NCBI GenBank assembly: GCA_028386065.3
Contig: JAKUCV010007500.1
Location: 1-64,000, forward strand
Direction: 5' to 3'
DNA: 64,000 bases
DNA from: Turnera subulata
Lineage: Eukaryota > Streptophyta > Magnoliopsida > Malpighiales > Passifloraceae
A program made the position numbers and the translations under genes. The notes below the pieces were generated by a model. It saw only the letters and a program-made list of their open reading frames with translations, did not search any database and had not been told where the DNA came from. Positions 9,273-19,890 of this stretch are shown piece by piece. The stretch's first letter is position 1; every line of letters begins with the position of its first letter.

Positions 9273-12134
9273 AGCTCTTAGCCTAGAATTATCGTGGATT
9301 TGGGAGTCCACAGGCAAAAACTAATCTGATCAAGCTACTGCATCTTGATTCCCTAACTCTAGTCCTTCTTTCAGAGACTAGATTAAAAACTCATGAAGTG
9401 CATAGGTTAAATAATCATTTACATTATCCCAATGTTTTGGTGATAGAGTGTGAAGGAACTAGGAGTGGATGCCGTGGAGGTCTAGTGCTTTTTTGGAGGG
9501 ATCAACGGGATGTTACGTTGGTATCCATGTCACTCCACCATATTGATGTGAAGGTATGCTATTTCGAGAATGATGCTGACTGGAGATTGAATAGCATCTA
9601 TGGATGGCCAGAACAACAACATAAGCATAAAACATGGGAGTTGTTATGTCAACTTAGTGGTCACTCAACCCTCCCTGGTTATTAATGGGAGATTTTAATG
9701 AAATACTTTATTCCACGAAAAAGGAGGGAGGCCGAATGCGAGACTATCACTGCATGGAAGAATTTCGAGACGCCTTACATGCTTGTCACCTTAAGGAGGT
9801 GGACTTTAAGGGGAATTTGTTTACCTGGGACAATAACCATGAGGATGGTACTCGCATTAGGGAAAGATTAGACAGAGGCATCTCCAATGAAGCTTGAGGG
9901 AGAATGTTTCCTTCTTATGTCATTATCCACTTGCCCCGACAACTTTCTGATCATTCTCCTTTGCTCCTGCATCATGATCATCGACCTCGGATTATCGTAG
10001 AGGAAAAACACCGACCCTTAAAAATGTGGTTACATGATCATAGTTTCCGAGATGAAGTTGAATATGCATGGATCTCCTCTTTGATAGCCTCTTCTCCTTC
10101 ACGGATTGATCAGCGCCTAGATATTAGTGCAGTACAGTTCCAGGCTTGGAGTGATTTCCACTTTGGCTCTATTAACAAACAACTCAAGCAATTTCGGGCC
10201 AAGCTCAATCTTCTTCAAGCTTTACCTATTTCCACAGCCACAAGTGAAGAGATTAGGGAGATTAGCCAGGCTGTTAATGAGTTGATAAGGAAGGAGGAGA
10301 CTATGTGGGCCCAACATGCCCGTGCTAACTGGTCGAAGGAAGGTGATCGCAACACTAGCTATTTTCATGGCAAAGCTTCCCAGGGGAAGAAGAGGAATTT
10401 TATAAAGAAAATCCAAGACGCATCTGGGCAGTGGCATTCTCGGCCGGCGACAATTGAATCAGTTCTAGTGGATTATTTTCAAGACCTCTTTACAACATGT
10501 GGTAGTGTGGGGTCAAAGAGGGTCTTAAAGTGTGTGTCAAGGTCTGTGACTGAAGAGATGAATGCGGAACTGATTAAAGAGTTTAGCTGGGAGCAAATAG
10601 AGATTGCTCTAAAGTAGAAGCACCCCACAAAAGCACCCGGGCCGGATGGTATGCCAGCATTTTTCTACCAACAATTCTGGGATATCTTAGGTAACAATTT
10701 TAGTAGTTTAATTCTTTCTCTTTTATACAGTAATAGTAGTTTCTCTTTTTTTAATTCCACTTTCAATACTTTTATTCATAAAGTTTCTAACCCGTCATCT
10801 TGTTCACAGTATCGTCCTATTAGTCAGTGTAATATTTTCTACAAAATAATCGCAAATGTCCTAGCTAATAGGCTCAAAGTGGTTCTCCCTTCCGTCATTA
10901 GTCTTAATGAGCATGCCTTTGTACCTAGTCGTCTAATTATTGATAATGCCCTCTTAGCTTTCGAGATATTTCATTTGAAGCGAAAAAAACGTCGTAGAAG
11001 GAGAGGGATATTAGGTCTTAAGATGGACATGAGTAAGGCTTATGATCGAGTCGAGTGGTCTTTTCTTGAGCAGATGATGTATAAACTTTGTTTCTATGGT
11101 CACTGGATTGCACTAATTATTGACTGTGTTACCTTTGTTTCATACTATATTTTAATTAGTAGTACACTGAGTTTAAGTTTCAGGCCCACTTGGGGATTAC
11201 GGCAAGGCGACCCCTTTTCTCCATATTTATTTTTACTCTGTGCAGAAGTTTTTTGAGCCCTGATTATAGATGTCGAATCCAAGGGACTTATCCATGGCGT
11301 ACAGGTTGCACGTGGAGCTCCATCTATTAGCCATCTATTTTTTGCAGACGATTGTCTCCTGTTCATAAGAGCTACCAGTAATGAGGTGGAAACAATGGTT
11401 CGGATTATCCGTCAGTATGAGGAGGCATCAGGCCCACGCACCAACTTTGAGAAGTTTGAATTCTCCCTAAGCCGAAATGTGGACGATTTAAGGCAGTGGA
11501 CCGATTTCAGAAGTATCTAGGGCTCCCACAGTGGTGGATAGATCCAAGAAAGCCATTTTTAGCTCGATTCAGGATAGGCTCTGCAAAAAGCTTAGTGGAT
11601 GGAAGGAGACAACTTTATCCAGAGCAGGGAAGGAGGTTTTGATTAAATCAGTGGTCCACAGCATCCCAACTTACAGTATGAGTAGTTTCCTACTACCCCA
11701 AAGCACTTGTGATGGTATGGAAAGAGCCACTTGAAAGTTATGGTAGGGGCATGAAGATGAAAAAAAGGGTCTATGTTGGGTGGCATAGGACAAGCTGTGC
11801 ATGGCGAAGAGTTTGGTGGATTGGGTTTTCGAAAGATGAGCAAGTTTAATTTGTCTATACTGGCCAAACAAGCTTGGCGTCTTCAGAACGAACCTAATTC
11901 CCTCCTCACTTCAGTTCTACGAGCAAAATATTACAGACGAACTGACTTCATCCATGCTAGGCTCGGATATAGGCCAAGCTACACATAGAGAAGCATCATC
12001 ACGAGCCGGGATGCGGTTCATGGTGGATTGAAATGGATTGTGGGTAATGAGACTAGTATTCAAGTGTGGACAAACAATTGGGTCAGCGACACCGCCTTAG
12101 TTCCTGTGCTCAGTAATGGCGCATCCCTTGATGC
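9269..12134 (+). pseudogene. LINE ORF2, endonuclease and reverse transcriptase part
   Basis: The start ATG at 9269 overlaps the end of ORF1. An endonuclease domain comes first: NYRG near the start (a stop stands where LINEs have Trp), LLSETRL with the catalytic Glu, SIYGWPEQ, and MGDFNEIL at 9685. A linker follows, then the RT domain: SQYRPISQCNIFYK, LKMDMSKAYDRVEWSF with the first catalytic Asp, GLRQGDPFSPYLF, and FFADDCLLF near 11337 with the FADD catalytic pair. Stops lie at about 9287, 9682, 9895, 10615 and 11256, and frames change after 11500. The gene is interrupted at 12134 by an inserted LTR-type element. Confidence 0.8.
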
Positions 12135-13745
12135 TGTGAACACCCAAATTTGACTCATAAGTATTCTCTTAAATCGTAAGTATGTCCAAACCACAAGATT
12201 AATGAGATGATTTAGTCTTTGGCTAGGATATATTTAAGATTTATTTTAATAGAATGTGTATATTTTATATTTTGGACCTTTTTGTATGTGTTTGAGCCTT
12301 AGGATTAATGAGATGATTTAATCTTAGGTTGAAAATACTAAGGTCTGATTTAATAAAATATGTTGCTTTATTTATTTGGGTCTTTTATTTGTTTTAGCCC
12401 AATTATATTAAGATGATTTATTTTTGGGTTAGGAATAGATTTAAAGGCTTAGATTAAAAAAATGTGGATTCTCCAGAGATAATTGGCCCATAAACACATT
12501 TCTTGTAGACTAATCTTAGCTCTAATTTTTGTGGAAAATCAGAATTAAGTTATCTTTTTATGGTAAATGAGTTTTTGGTATGAAATTGCATAAAATAAGG
12601 GGTTTGATGTGTATCAATCATACTTGGAAGGTTTAGGAGGAGTAATAATCAAGAAAAGGGGATATTCTGGGCTGATTAGGGGGTTAATTACACGGTTAAA
12701 TCAAGACAGGGCGGAATTAGGGGAAATTGGGGCTACAAAAGGGAAGAACACATGAAACTCGGAGGGCCGGGTGGTCATCTCGAGTGGACCTCCATGCCTG
12801 GGAAATCATACATGGATGACCGTCGGGCGGTCATGTGTCCCCGAAATGAGATTTTCCCTCTAATTTCGATCCTAATTTGATTCTACACGGTTTTGGCCCA
12901 TATTTCTGGCCATAATCTTAATCATTAAGAGGTCCACGACCTTTGTACTCTCCAGAAATTTATAAATAGGACCTCTCATTCACATCCAAGGGACACAATT
13001 CTCTTCGTATATACTCCCCCTGAGCTTTAGTGTTTGGAGAAAATTTATCTCTCCAAGCCTAAAAATGTTTATATAGGCAGAAACTCTAAAGAAATTTTGT
13101 GGGAAGCATTAAGGAGAAAACAACCAGGTGAAGTCAAGAAGAGATCAAAGATTAAGCTAAGGAGTGGAAAGAAAGTGGGTGAGGAACACAACCCAAACCA
13201 AGGAGCTAGAGGAGGGCTAGAAGAGATAATCCTAGATCTCATTTTGTTTACTGATTATTGTTGAGTTGATGCTGTTGATGATGTAAGTGTTGTAGTGATG
13301 CCGTGAAGAGAACTACATGGGCTTTGAACCCGGTCACCGGGGTACGTAGGTGGTTTATAATGGTGGAAACTCAAGCCCAAATATGTATTAATTCCTTTTT
13401 GTTTTAATTTTGTTTATTATTTTGTTATGTGATTTGTTTCTACAAAATACACACACTCACAAGGCATATAATTATTCTTCAATTATAAAAAGTTTCGCCC
13501 CAACATGGACGGGTGCCTAACACCTTCCCATCCATGACGAAACCCCGAATCCGACAATCTCTGGTTCGCTAAAGATCAATCCTTAAGATGTGGCCTTCGA
13601 AAGAGGCCAATGCCTAATGTTTTTTCCTTGATTTTTCCATATAAAATCAAGATGGCGACTCCTTTGATTGTTGGATTGTTAGTTAAGAAGAATGTGTAAG
13701 GGAATAGGTGGGGAGGCCCAATTAATCTTGGGTCGGATCCTCACA
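12135..13745 (+). mobile_element. LTR-type insertion in the LINE (solo LTR or deletion derivative, possibly Tat/Ogre-like)
   Basis: The LINE protein breaks off at 12134 and resumes at 13746. The 1611-bp insert begins TGTGAACACCC and ends GGATCCTCACA, so it has TG...CA ends. A TATA box stands near 12961. A GATGGCGACTCC motif near 13650 recalls the primer-site region of Tat/Ogre Gypsy elements, which would put an LTR end near there, with the last 90 bp being internal sequence. The flanks GATGC and AATAC could be one duplication changed by two G-to-A transitions. No coding capacity is seen; a 76-codon frame at 13034-13264 is not supported. Confidence 0.6.
12961..12968 (+). promoter_or_regulatory. 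TATA box inside the LTR-type insertion
   Basis: TATAAATA stands in a CCAGAAATTTATAAATAGG context about 170 bases before a purine-rich leader. This is consistent with a plus-strand LTR promoter. Confidence 0.4.
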
Positions 13746-14917
13746 AATACGAATGCTTATGTCAGTGACCTGATTGACACGGATACAAGGAGCTAGAAGT
13801 CAGAACTAGTGCGGAACCTGGTTGGGAGTCAACAAGCAGAAGCCATAAGCCAAATCCCTATCAGTTATCGTCACCCAGCAGACAAATTATCTTGCCAGTA
13901 CACTAAGAATGGTATCTACACAGTACGCAATGGTTATTATTTTCTCAAGACACATTCTAGTAATGCGGGCACACATACTCTTGCTACTCTATCCATATGG
14001 TGGAAGTGGATCAGGTCTTTGATGATTCCGCCTAAAATTTGCATTTTCTTGTGGAGACTTAGTCATGATGCTCTTGCAACCCGTCAGAATTTGCTGCTTC
14101 GAAATATCCAGGTTGATGGGCAGTGCCCACTATGCGCTACTTCGTTGGAAATAGGTCTCCATTTGTTTGAGGAGCGCCCATGGTCTCTTTCAGTTTGGCA
14201 AGCTACCAGCTTCTACGGCCAGTGATCCACGTATGTGGCTTGCTACTTTGAGAGATCACTTAGATACACAATCCTTCAATTTTGCAATAGCGATTATGTG
14301 GGCGATATGGAAGGCACGTAATCAAGCAGTTTTTAATAGCACCCTTCCTCCTGCAACACCTACAGCAGCCCTAGCCCTGACATCTTACCAAGATTATATT
14401 CGTGAGAACACTATTGCACCTGCAAGGAATTCTTCAACACGCATTGTCTCCCCTGTGTGGCAACTGCCTGAACCTAGTCAAATTAAACTAAACATTGATG
14501 CAGCATTTCAGCAGAATGGCTCAGGTTTCGGGGCTGTGGCTCGCGATGACAATGGTACTATGATTTTATGTAGGTGTGAGTACTTGGATGGCTTTCTTGA
14601 CCCACTGGTGGGGGAGGGTTGGCAGCCTTCAAAGGTCTTCAACAAGCACAACAATGAGGGTTATGTTCCAGTGTTTTGGAGTCCGTCTATTTGGTGCTTA
14701 TCACAGCTGTCAAGAGTTGAACCGTACCTCAAAATCAAGAGGGAGTAGTGATTCAAGAAATAATTTCTTTCAGTGATCATTTTGATTTTTTCCATTGCTT
14801 GCATGTTAGAAGAACAGCGAACAGATTCGCTCATTTACTTGCTCAAGAAGGTGCTCAATCCCCTAATGCTTATGTATGGGAAGAGGATCCTCTATCTTGC
14901 ATTGAAACTATTGTAAT
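13746..14917 (+). pseudogene. LINE ORF2, C-terminal part (zf-RVT and RNase H)
   Basis: This continues ORF2 after the insertion. The zf-RVT region of plant LINEs is clear: WWKWIRSLMIPPKICIFLW, then the CPLC...HLF signature (about 14010-14170). A plant-type RNase H domain begins at about 14480 with KLNIDAAFQQNGSGFGAVA (first catalytic Asp) and ends with RRTANRFAHLLAQEGA (about 14810-14850). A frameshift near 14600 and a stop at 14746 break the middle of RNase H. The hAT element interrupts it at 14917. Confidence 0.75.
14910..14917. repeat. hAT target site duplication, left copy
   Basis: ATTGTAAT here pairs with ATCGTAAC at 18587-18594. Eight bases with two T-to-C changes fits the 8-bp duplication of hAT transposons. 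Confidence 0.7.
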
Positions 14918-15195
14918 TAGGGCTGTTCATAGGCCGGATATTGTCGGTTATGGGCCTAACTAACACCCGACCCGACAATATTGCGGGTAGAAGAATGTCA
15001 CCCGATCGGGTGGTCGATTGAGTCGGTTATCGGTTCGGATGAATTCGGTTAGGTCAGTTAACTTTTAAACTGAACTATTATTAAGATGGGCCAGCCCAAA
15101 TGATTTTTTCCACTGATTATATAATATGCTCAAAGTAATTGGCCCGAACTGTCAACTACATTCTAATCCATTTTAGATCCATTAAAATAAGAAAA

Positions 15196-15364
15196 TGTTA
15201 TAAAACGTGTGAATACTGTTGTATCTACCGGTATTATATATACCATACACAGATGAATAAAATGATAGAACGAGCTCAACCTTGCTCTTCTCCTGCCATT
15301 CTCCTTCTTCCTCACTGCTCTTCTCCTTCCCATTTTCATAGTATTAATTCTTATTTTCATAACA
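15196..15364 (+). repeat. Copia 5' LTR, 169 bp
   Basis: It runs TGTTATAAAA...CATAACA and matches 17499-17665 closely. The following CATTATCAACACGATG is in the primer-site position, but I cannot assign a tRNA. Confidence 0.8.
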
Positions 15365-16067
15365 CATTATCAACACGATGAACTCTACCCAGAGTATCGT
15401 TTTTGCAGGAAAACCAGAAAAAAGAAGGATGAACAGTTCATCACCCTCACTCGACCGCCTCTGTTACTGTTCACCCATAAGAGTTCCACGCCGCCTCTCG
15501 TCTCACCGCCACCACCAGCCTCTTCGTCGTCCCGTCGCCGACCGAACGCCGACTCATCCGCCCGCGGATCCTCTCCCCCGCGCCGCTGTCAACGACACCA
15601 CCAGCGTCGCACCTCCTTTCCGCCGCCCCTCGTGTCGCCCCGTCGTTGCCGTGCTCTGGACCTCCTTCCTCGCACTCTTCGCGCTGCCGCAGACTGCAAG
15701 GGGAACGGGTTGAGGTCGGGTTGCGACGACCCGTTTCACACACGGGCGGGTCGCGACTTGAACTGGGTTGAAGATGACCCATCTGTGATGGGTTAGACCC
15801 GACTACAGATGGGTCGCGAGCTTGGACTGCTTGGCTTGAGGTATTGCTCTTGGGCTGTGCCATCGGGCCTGCTGCGTGGGCTGGTGCTTGGGCTCCTGCT
15901 TGAGGCCTGAGCTTGTTCCATGTTGTAGGCTGGGCTTGCACTATTTAGCCCAGTCTGAGAATTAATAAAAGAAAATAATAATAAAAATGAATATAATCTG
16001 AAAAAATAATAATATTTTTGAAAATATACATATGTTAAGTATTATATATTATCATTCTACTAATAAT

Positions 16068-16220
16068 GCTGAAAGATTTATCGAGTAAGTGTATATTATA
16101 TATTCTCTATTATTATGCTATTATTATTGCTGAAAGATTTATCGAGTAAGCGTATATTATATATTATCTATTATGGTATTATTACTGCTGAAAGAGTAAG
16201 TATATGTATTATATATATTT
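16068..16220 (+). repeat. Tandem repeat, about 60 bp x 2.5
   Basis: GCTGAAAGATTTATCGAG starts at 16068 and again at 16129, and a shortened unit starts at 16187. Each is followed by an AT-rich TATATTATATATT stretch. The array lies inside the Copia internal region. Confidence 0.7.
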
Positions 16221-16979
16221 ATACCTTTAATTGTTATTATGAAACTTGAATTCGAGGCCCAAGAAATTTCCGGAAGAAATTTGTCATGGGCACTGAAATG
16301 CATTTAAATACTAATAGTCTGGAAGACACAATAAAAAGAGAAAGCAAAAACTGGATGTCTTACTGTCAAAAGATTCTGTAAATCTTTAAAGAAAAAAAAT
16401 TGAAGAAAAAATATGACCACCAGAAGATGGATATTGTTCTTATCTTGATTACCCTGAAGGTACAAGCCAATATATATTGAATGATTTTATTTTATGTTCA
16501 GCTTTATTATTATGTGTTATATTTTATTATATTATGTTTACTTTACAGCATGTTATAACTTCTAAATTTTTAATGTGAACATGAAACTATCGTTTCTAGA
16601 ATAATAGCTTGGGCATTTGTCCTGGAGACAATGCAATGACATAACATATTATAGTACAATCTCAAAATGAGAAAAAGATTAATACGCTCCAGAGCATGAG
16701 TTTTAATATACTCCTGAAGAACGCGAGCTTTACAATGATTTAGAAGATCATATATTTACGCTCTAGAAGAGCATATACTCTTGAAGAGTACAGACATTCC
16801 TACTTACAGTAATAAAAGAAATTATTATGGATTCTGTCGAATTGACTCTAATCCATTTCCTGAAGCGAATGAGATAGTATAATTATAATTGTGCCTGTTG
16901 ATAAAATTGTTTTAATTATTATGACCATAATGGTTATAACAATGGCAAGACAAAAGAAAAAACATGCATATTATTATTG

Positions 16980-17380
16980 GATAATAGATCTATTACTGAA
17001 GAACATTCACATAAAGTAATTGTTCTCATACATGAGTTTAAAACTATTTATATTATTTATCTATTGGTTTTGCAGATGCAGGTCCTTTATTTGATTCACA
17101 TAAAGTACAGACAGACATATATTACAACTTTGCACATAAAACTGTTATATCATTGCGACCACAAAAGCAAGATAGTAAGGAAGATGCTCCAACAACGAAT
17201 TATGAAGATAATGCTGCCAACGTTGCCTAATTAAACTAGTACTGTATCAAAAATGATCGGACAAAACATCTGTCACCAAATATTACCAAAAGTTGACAAA
17301 GAAAATTGACATGTGATGACATCAAAAAATCAAGGGAGACCAATATGAGAAATTTAAGGAGGAGTAGAATGCGTATTACA
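16980..17380 (+). pseudogene. Relic of Copia RNase H domain
   Basis: Short stretches in different frames match the C-terminal RNase H of plant Copia pol: an ADAG...DSHK segment (SDAGYLSDPHK type), then YEDNAANVA (YEDNAACVA type), then DRTKHLSPNI (TKHISPK type). Many stops and frameshifts separate them. It cannot encode an enzyme. Confidence 0.6.
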
Positions 17381-17498
17381 CTCTTTTTCCCTTCACCAAG
17401 TTTTTATCCCATTGAATTTTTCTTGGTAAAATTTTTTAATGAAGCAATTATCTCAAAAAGCGTATTCTACCCAAAGTACAACAAAATTCAAAGAGGAA

Positions 17499-17665
17499 TG
17501 TTATAAAATGTGTGAATACTATTGTATCTACCGGTATTATATATACCATATACAGATGAATAAAATGATAGAACGAGCTCAACCTTGCTCTTTTCCTGCC
17601 ATTCTCCTTCTTTCTCACTGCTCTTCTCCTTCCCATTTACAGTATTAATTCTTATTTTCACAACA
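17499..17665 (+). repeat. Copia 3' LTR, 167 bp
   Basis: It starts TGTTATAAAATG after the purine tract AAAGAGGAA and ends TTTTCACAACA. Differences from the 5' LTR are few by eye. Confidence 0.8.
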
Positions 17666-18586
17666 GAAACGTCATTCTAATCCATTTTAGATCCATTAAA
17701 ATAAGAAATGATAATTAAATTACTTCTCCAGTTTCTGAAAAATCCCAGAAATAGTAGCTTTTTATTCATTAGAAAATATAAATTATTCAAGATACAAATT
17801 TAAACGCATCAGCAGAATTAAATATCAACAAGTCATTAACCAAACCTGCAAGGAGAAGACAAAAAATAGAATTTATGAGATTGACTGAAGAAATAAAACA
17901 AACCCATCACAACAACCAGTTAACCATAAATTAAAAAATAGAAAATAAAAATCAACACCATAAAACCAGAAGCACGGAAGCTGCAGGGATCATCACCAGA
18001 ACTGCAAAAAAAAAAAAAAGAAAAACCACCAGATCTGCAAAAAAATGGGAAACAAAGGCTCATGCACAGGCTTATAAAAACAAATTAAAAGATTTGTACT
18101 GAAAAATTCATATAAAATCAAAGAACCGATGGAGGGGAGGGGAGGGGAGGGAAGACGAAAGGAAGAGGTAGAGTGAGGCACGGTTGTTGAAGACAATATG
18201 TGTTGCAATGGACTTTGGTGCGAGAATACTACGCAATGTGTGCTCTGTCATCTAGGAAGATGGCAATGAGGAGTAATAGCAGAGGAGTGAAAGGGGGGAG
18301 ATGGGAAAGAGAGACGGAGGGAATGAAAATGGGGAAGGGAGGATGGGTGAAGGCTGCGGCTGAGAAATGAAAACCTAACCTAGAAAGGCTAAAACACATC
18401 AATTTATACTTGGGATATATTGGGTATTCAGTTAGGGGCTCGGTTACCCACTCAACCGCCACCGACCCGACCGAGTGAAATTCAGTCGGTTAAAAAGCTT
18501 GGTTAGTGGCGGGTGGTGTTTGGTCGGTTGGTTTGTATGTCGGATGGGGTCGGTTTGGCGGTTTACACGGTTAATGCACAGCCCTA

Positions 18587-18594
18587 ATCGTAAC
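18587..18594. repeat. hAT target site duplication, right copy
   Basis: ATCGTAAC is the partner of ATTGTAAT at 14910-14917. LINE sequence resumes after it. Confidence 0.7.
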
Positions 18595-18641
18595 CTCTAA
18601 AGTTAATAGTTAATACTATGATTTTGGTTGGTTCTAAAAAA

Positions 18642-18659
18642 AACATTATTGCATCAGAA
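18642..18659. repeat. LINE target site duplication, right copy
   Basis: AACATTATTGCATCAGAA follows the LINE A-run. It differs from the left copy (7223-7240) at one base. Confidence 0.85.
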
Positions 18660-19370
18660 AGAGTTATAATATAATAAGAAAATATTACTTCATTTCATTA
18701 CAGAACTGGAATTAAGCTTGTCATATTTAATTTATTTCTAAGATATTGATTAGGGGAGAGCAAATGGTCGGCACGGTATATACCGTGTCGACTTTCATGT
18801 CGGTAGTAAATTTCCAACTACCTATCTATACCGACCTGAACTCATACTGACTTTCTTATATAACAATTTATGCCGTACCGACTTAGATCGATGTTAGTTC
18901 GATACGAAATGTTTCGTACCAATACTTACTTTTAAGCTTTATAGATCTTGAAAAATAAAAGAATCAAAGTTCACTTTACCATACAATCCATTGCTTTTTT
19001 TTTTTCTTATTTCTTGTACGCATATGAAATTCAATCAAGGATATTTGTGTTGCATATATAAAATATAAATTGTAAAATTTCAAAACCAAAATCAAATAAA
19101 AGCAGAGAATAGTGTATATAAACTTATAAGTTATAATTGTTTGCCTGAAAGGCTAAAAGCCTAAAACTAAAACATACGAAGTGCCATTATGAATTTTTTA
19201 CTTCTCTGTAACTTCCAACCTGAAATGAAAAAGTATAAAAAGTCATCAGTAAGTCTAAGATAAATCCTTTGTAAAAGATCGGATCTAGAATTGTTGAGAC
19301 TGAGAGGACCAGATTTAAAAGAGTTGAAAATCAATTGTAAGTAAGTAGTTACTTAGAAAAGAAATGGGAA

Positions 19371-19620
19371 TAAAGTGTTTTTTCATCCTTGTATTAGGCC
19401 TCAAAGTTGGAAGTCATCCCTCTATTAGATTTTGACTTGTTTTCATCCCTTTACTTGTGAATTTTCTCTTATTTTCATCCTTGTGTTCCCCTTTTTGGCC
19501 TATTTAGAGGGATGAAAACAAGCGAAAACCCATGGACAGAGGGATGAAAACAGACCAAAATCAATACAAGGATGAATTTCAACTTTATGGTCTAACACAA
19601 GGATGAAAAAATGCTTTAAT
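19371..19620. mobile_element. Foldback MITE, 250 bp
   Basis: The two halves are near-complementary: TAAAGTGTTTTTTCATCC at the left and its inverted counterpart GGATGAAAAAATGCTTTA at the right, with CATCCCT and CATCCTT motifs matching through arms of about 110 bp. RNA from it would form a long hairpin. I could not fix the target duplication. Confidence 0.65.
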
Positions 19621-19843
19621 CCAAAAGAAATGTGAAGTGGTTATTTAGAAAAGAAAAGGAGAAGAACATACCGTAATTTAGGAATTGGTACCATTGGAGA
19701 GGGACAAGAAGCTGATGTCAACAGTGTGGTGACAACCAAGAGAGATGGAGGAGAAGATTTATTTCAGTATCCATTTGGAAGAGAAGAGTTGGGACTTGAG
19801 AGAGTTAAGTGAAAGAGACAGCGTGTGGAGTGAATTAGGTTTT

Positions 19844-19890
19844 TGATACGGCAGAAATCCTAGAATCAGCACTAGAATTCCTACACCCTT
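19844..19890 (-). repeat. Gypsy LTR fragment (left piece of the split 3' LTR)
   Basis: It matches the start of the LTR at 43269 (TGATACG, TAGAATCAGCACTAGAA) and then stops. About 195 bp of LTR (counterpart 43307-43500) are missing before the sequence resumes at 40302. Confidence 0.75.

Larger units (their letters stand above)
15196..17665 (+). mobile_element. Short-LTR Copia element with degenerate internal region
   Basis: Two LTRs of 169 and 167 bp (15196-15364, 17499-17665) enclose about 2.1 kb. Flanks GAAAA and GAAAC fit a 5-bp duplication with one change. The 3' end of the interior still shows traces of Copia RNase H (FADAGPLFDSHK near 17072, NYEDNAANVA near 17200). After these come the characteristic plant Copia tail (about 17380-17490) and a purine tract ending at 17498. 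Gag, protease, integrase and RT are gone. The 5' half is a GC-rich stretch of unknown origin (15400-15900) and AT-rich repeats. Confidence 0.75.
14918..18586. mobile_element. Nonautonomous hAT-like element, interrupted by a Copia element
   Basis: The ends are TAGGGCTGTTCAT and, inverted, ATGCACAGCCCTA, a common hAT terminal pattern, with an 8-bp target duplication. Near both ends are runs of CGGTT and CGGTC motifs, subterminal repeats typical of this group. Without the Copia insertion it is about 1.2 kb. I see no hAT transposase. Open frames at 17993-18208 and 18229-18462 are simple-sequence-like and not accepted. The host sequence is LINE ORF2. Confidence 0.75.
7241..18641 (+). mobile_element. 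L1-type LINE, full length but decayed, split by two insertions
   Basis: The element starts just after the left duplication and ends in a short A-run (about 18636-18643) before the right one. In order it holds a 5' leader, ORF1 (DUF4283-like domain plus CCHC knuckle), and ORF2 (endonuclease, RT, zf-RVT, RNase H). Removing the insertions at 12135-13745 and 14918-18586 leaves about 6.1 kb, the usual size for a complete plant L1. Several stops and frameshifts mean it cannot move by itself. Both insertions lie inside it and are therefore younger. Confidence 0.88.

Noticed and set aside
15471..15941. 156-codon GC-rich minus-strand frame
   Set aside because: It overlaps frames on both strands, has high GC and lies in a decayed Copia interior; no domain.
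17993..18462. Two minus-strand frames near the hAT end
   Set aside because: Simple sequence (GAGGG and poly-A tracts) in a nonautonomous element; no transposase motif.
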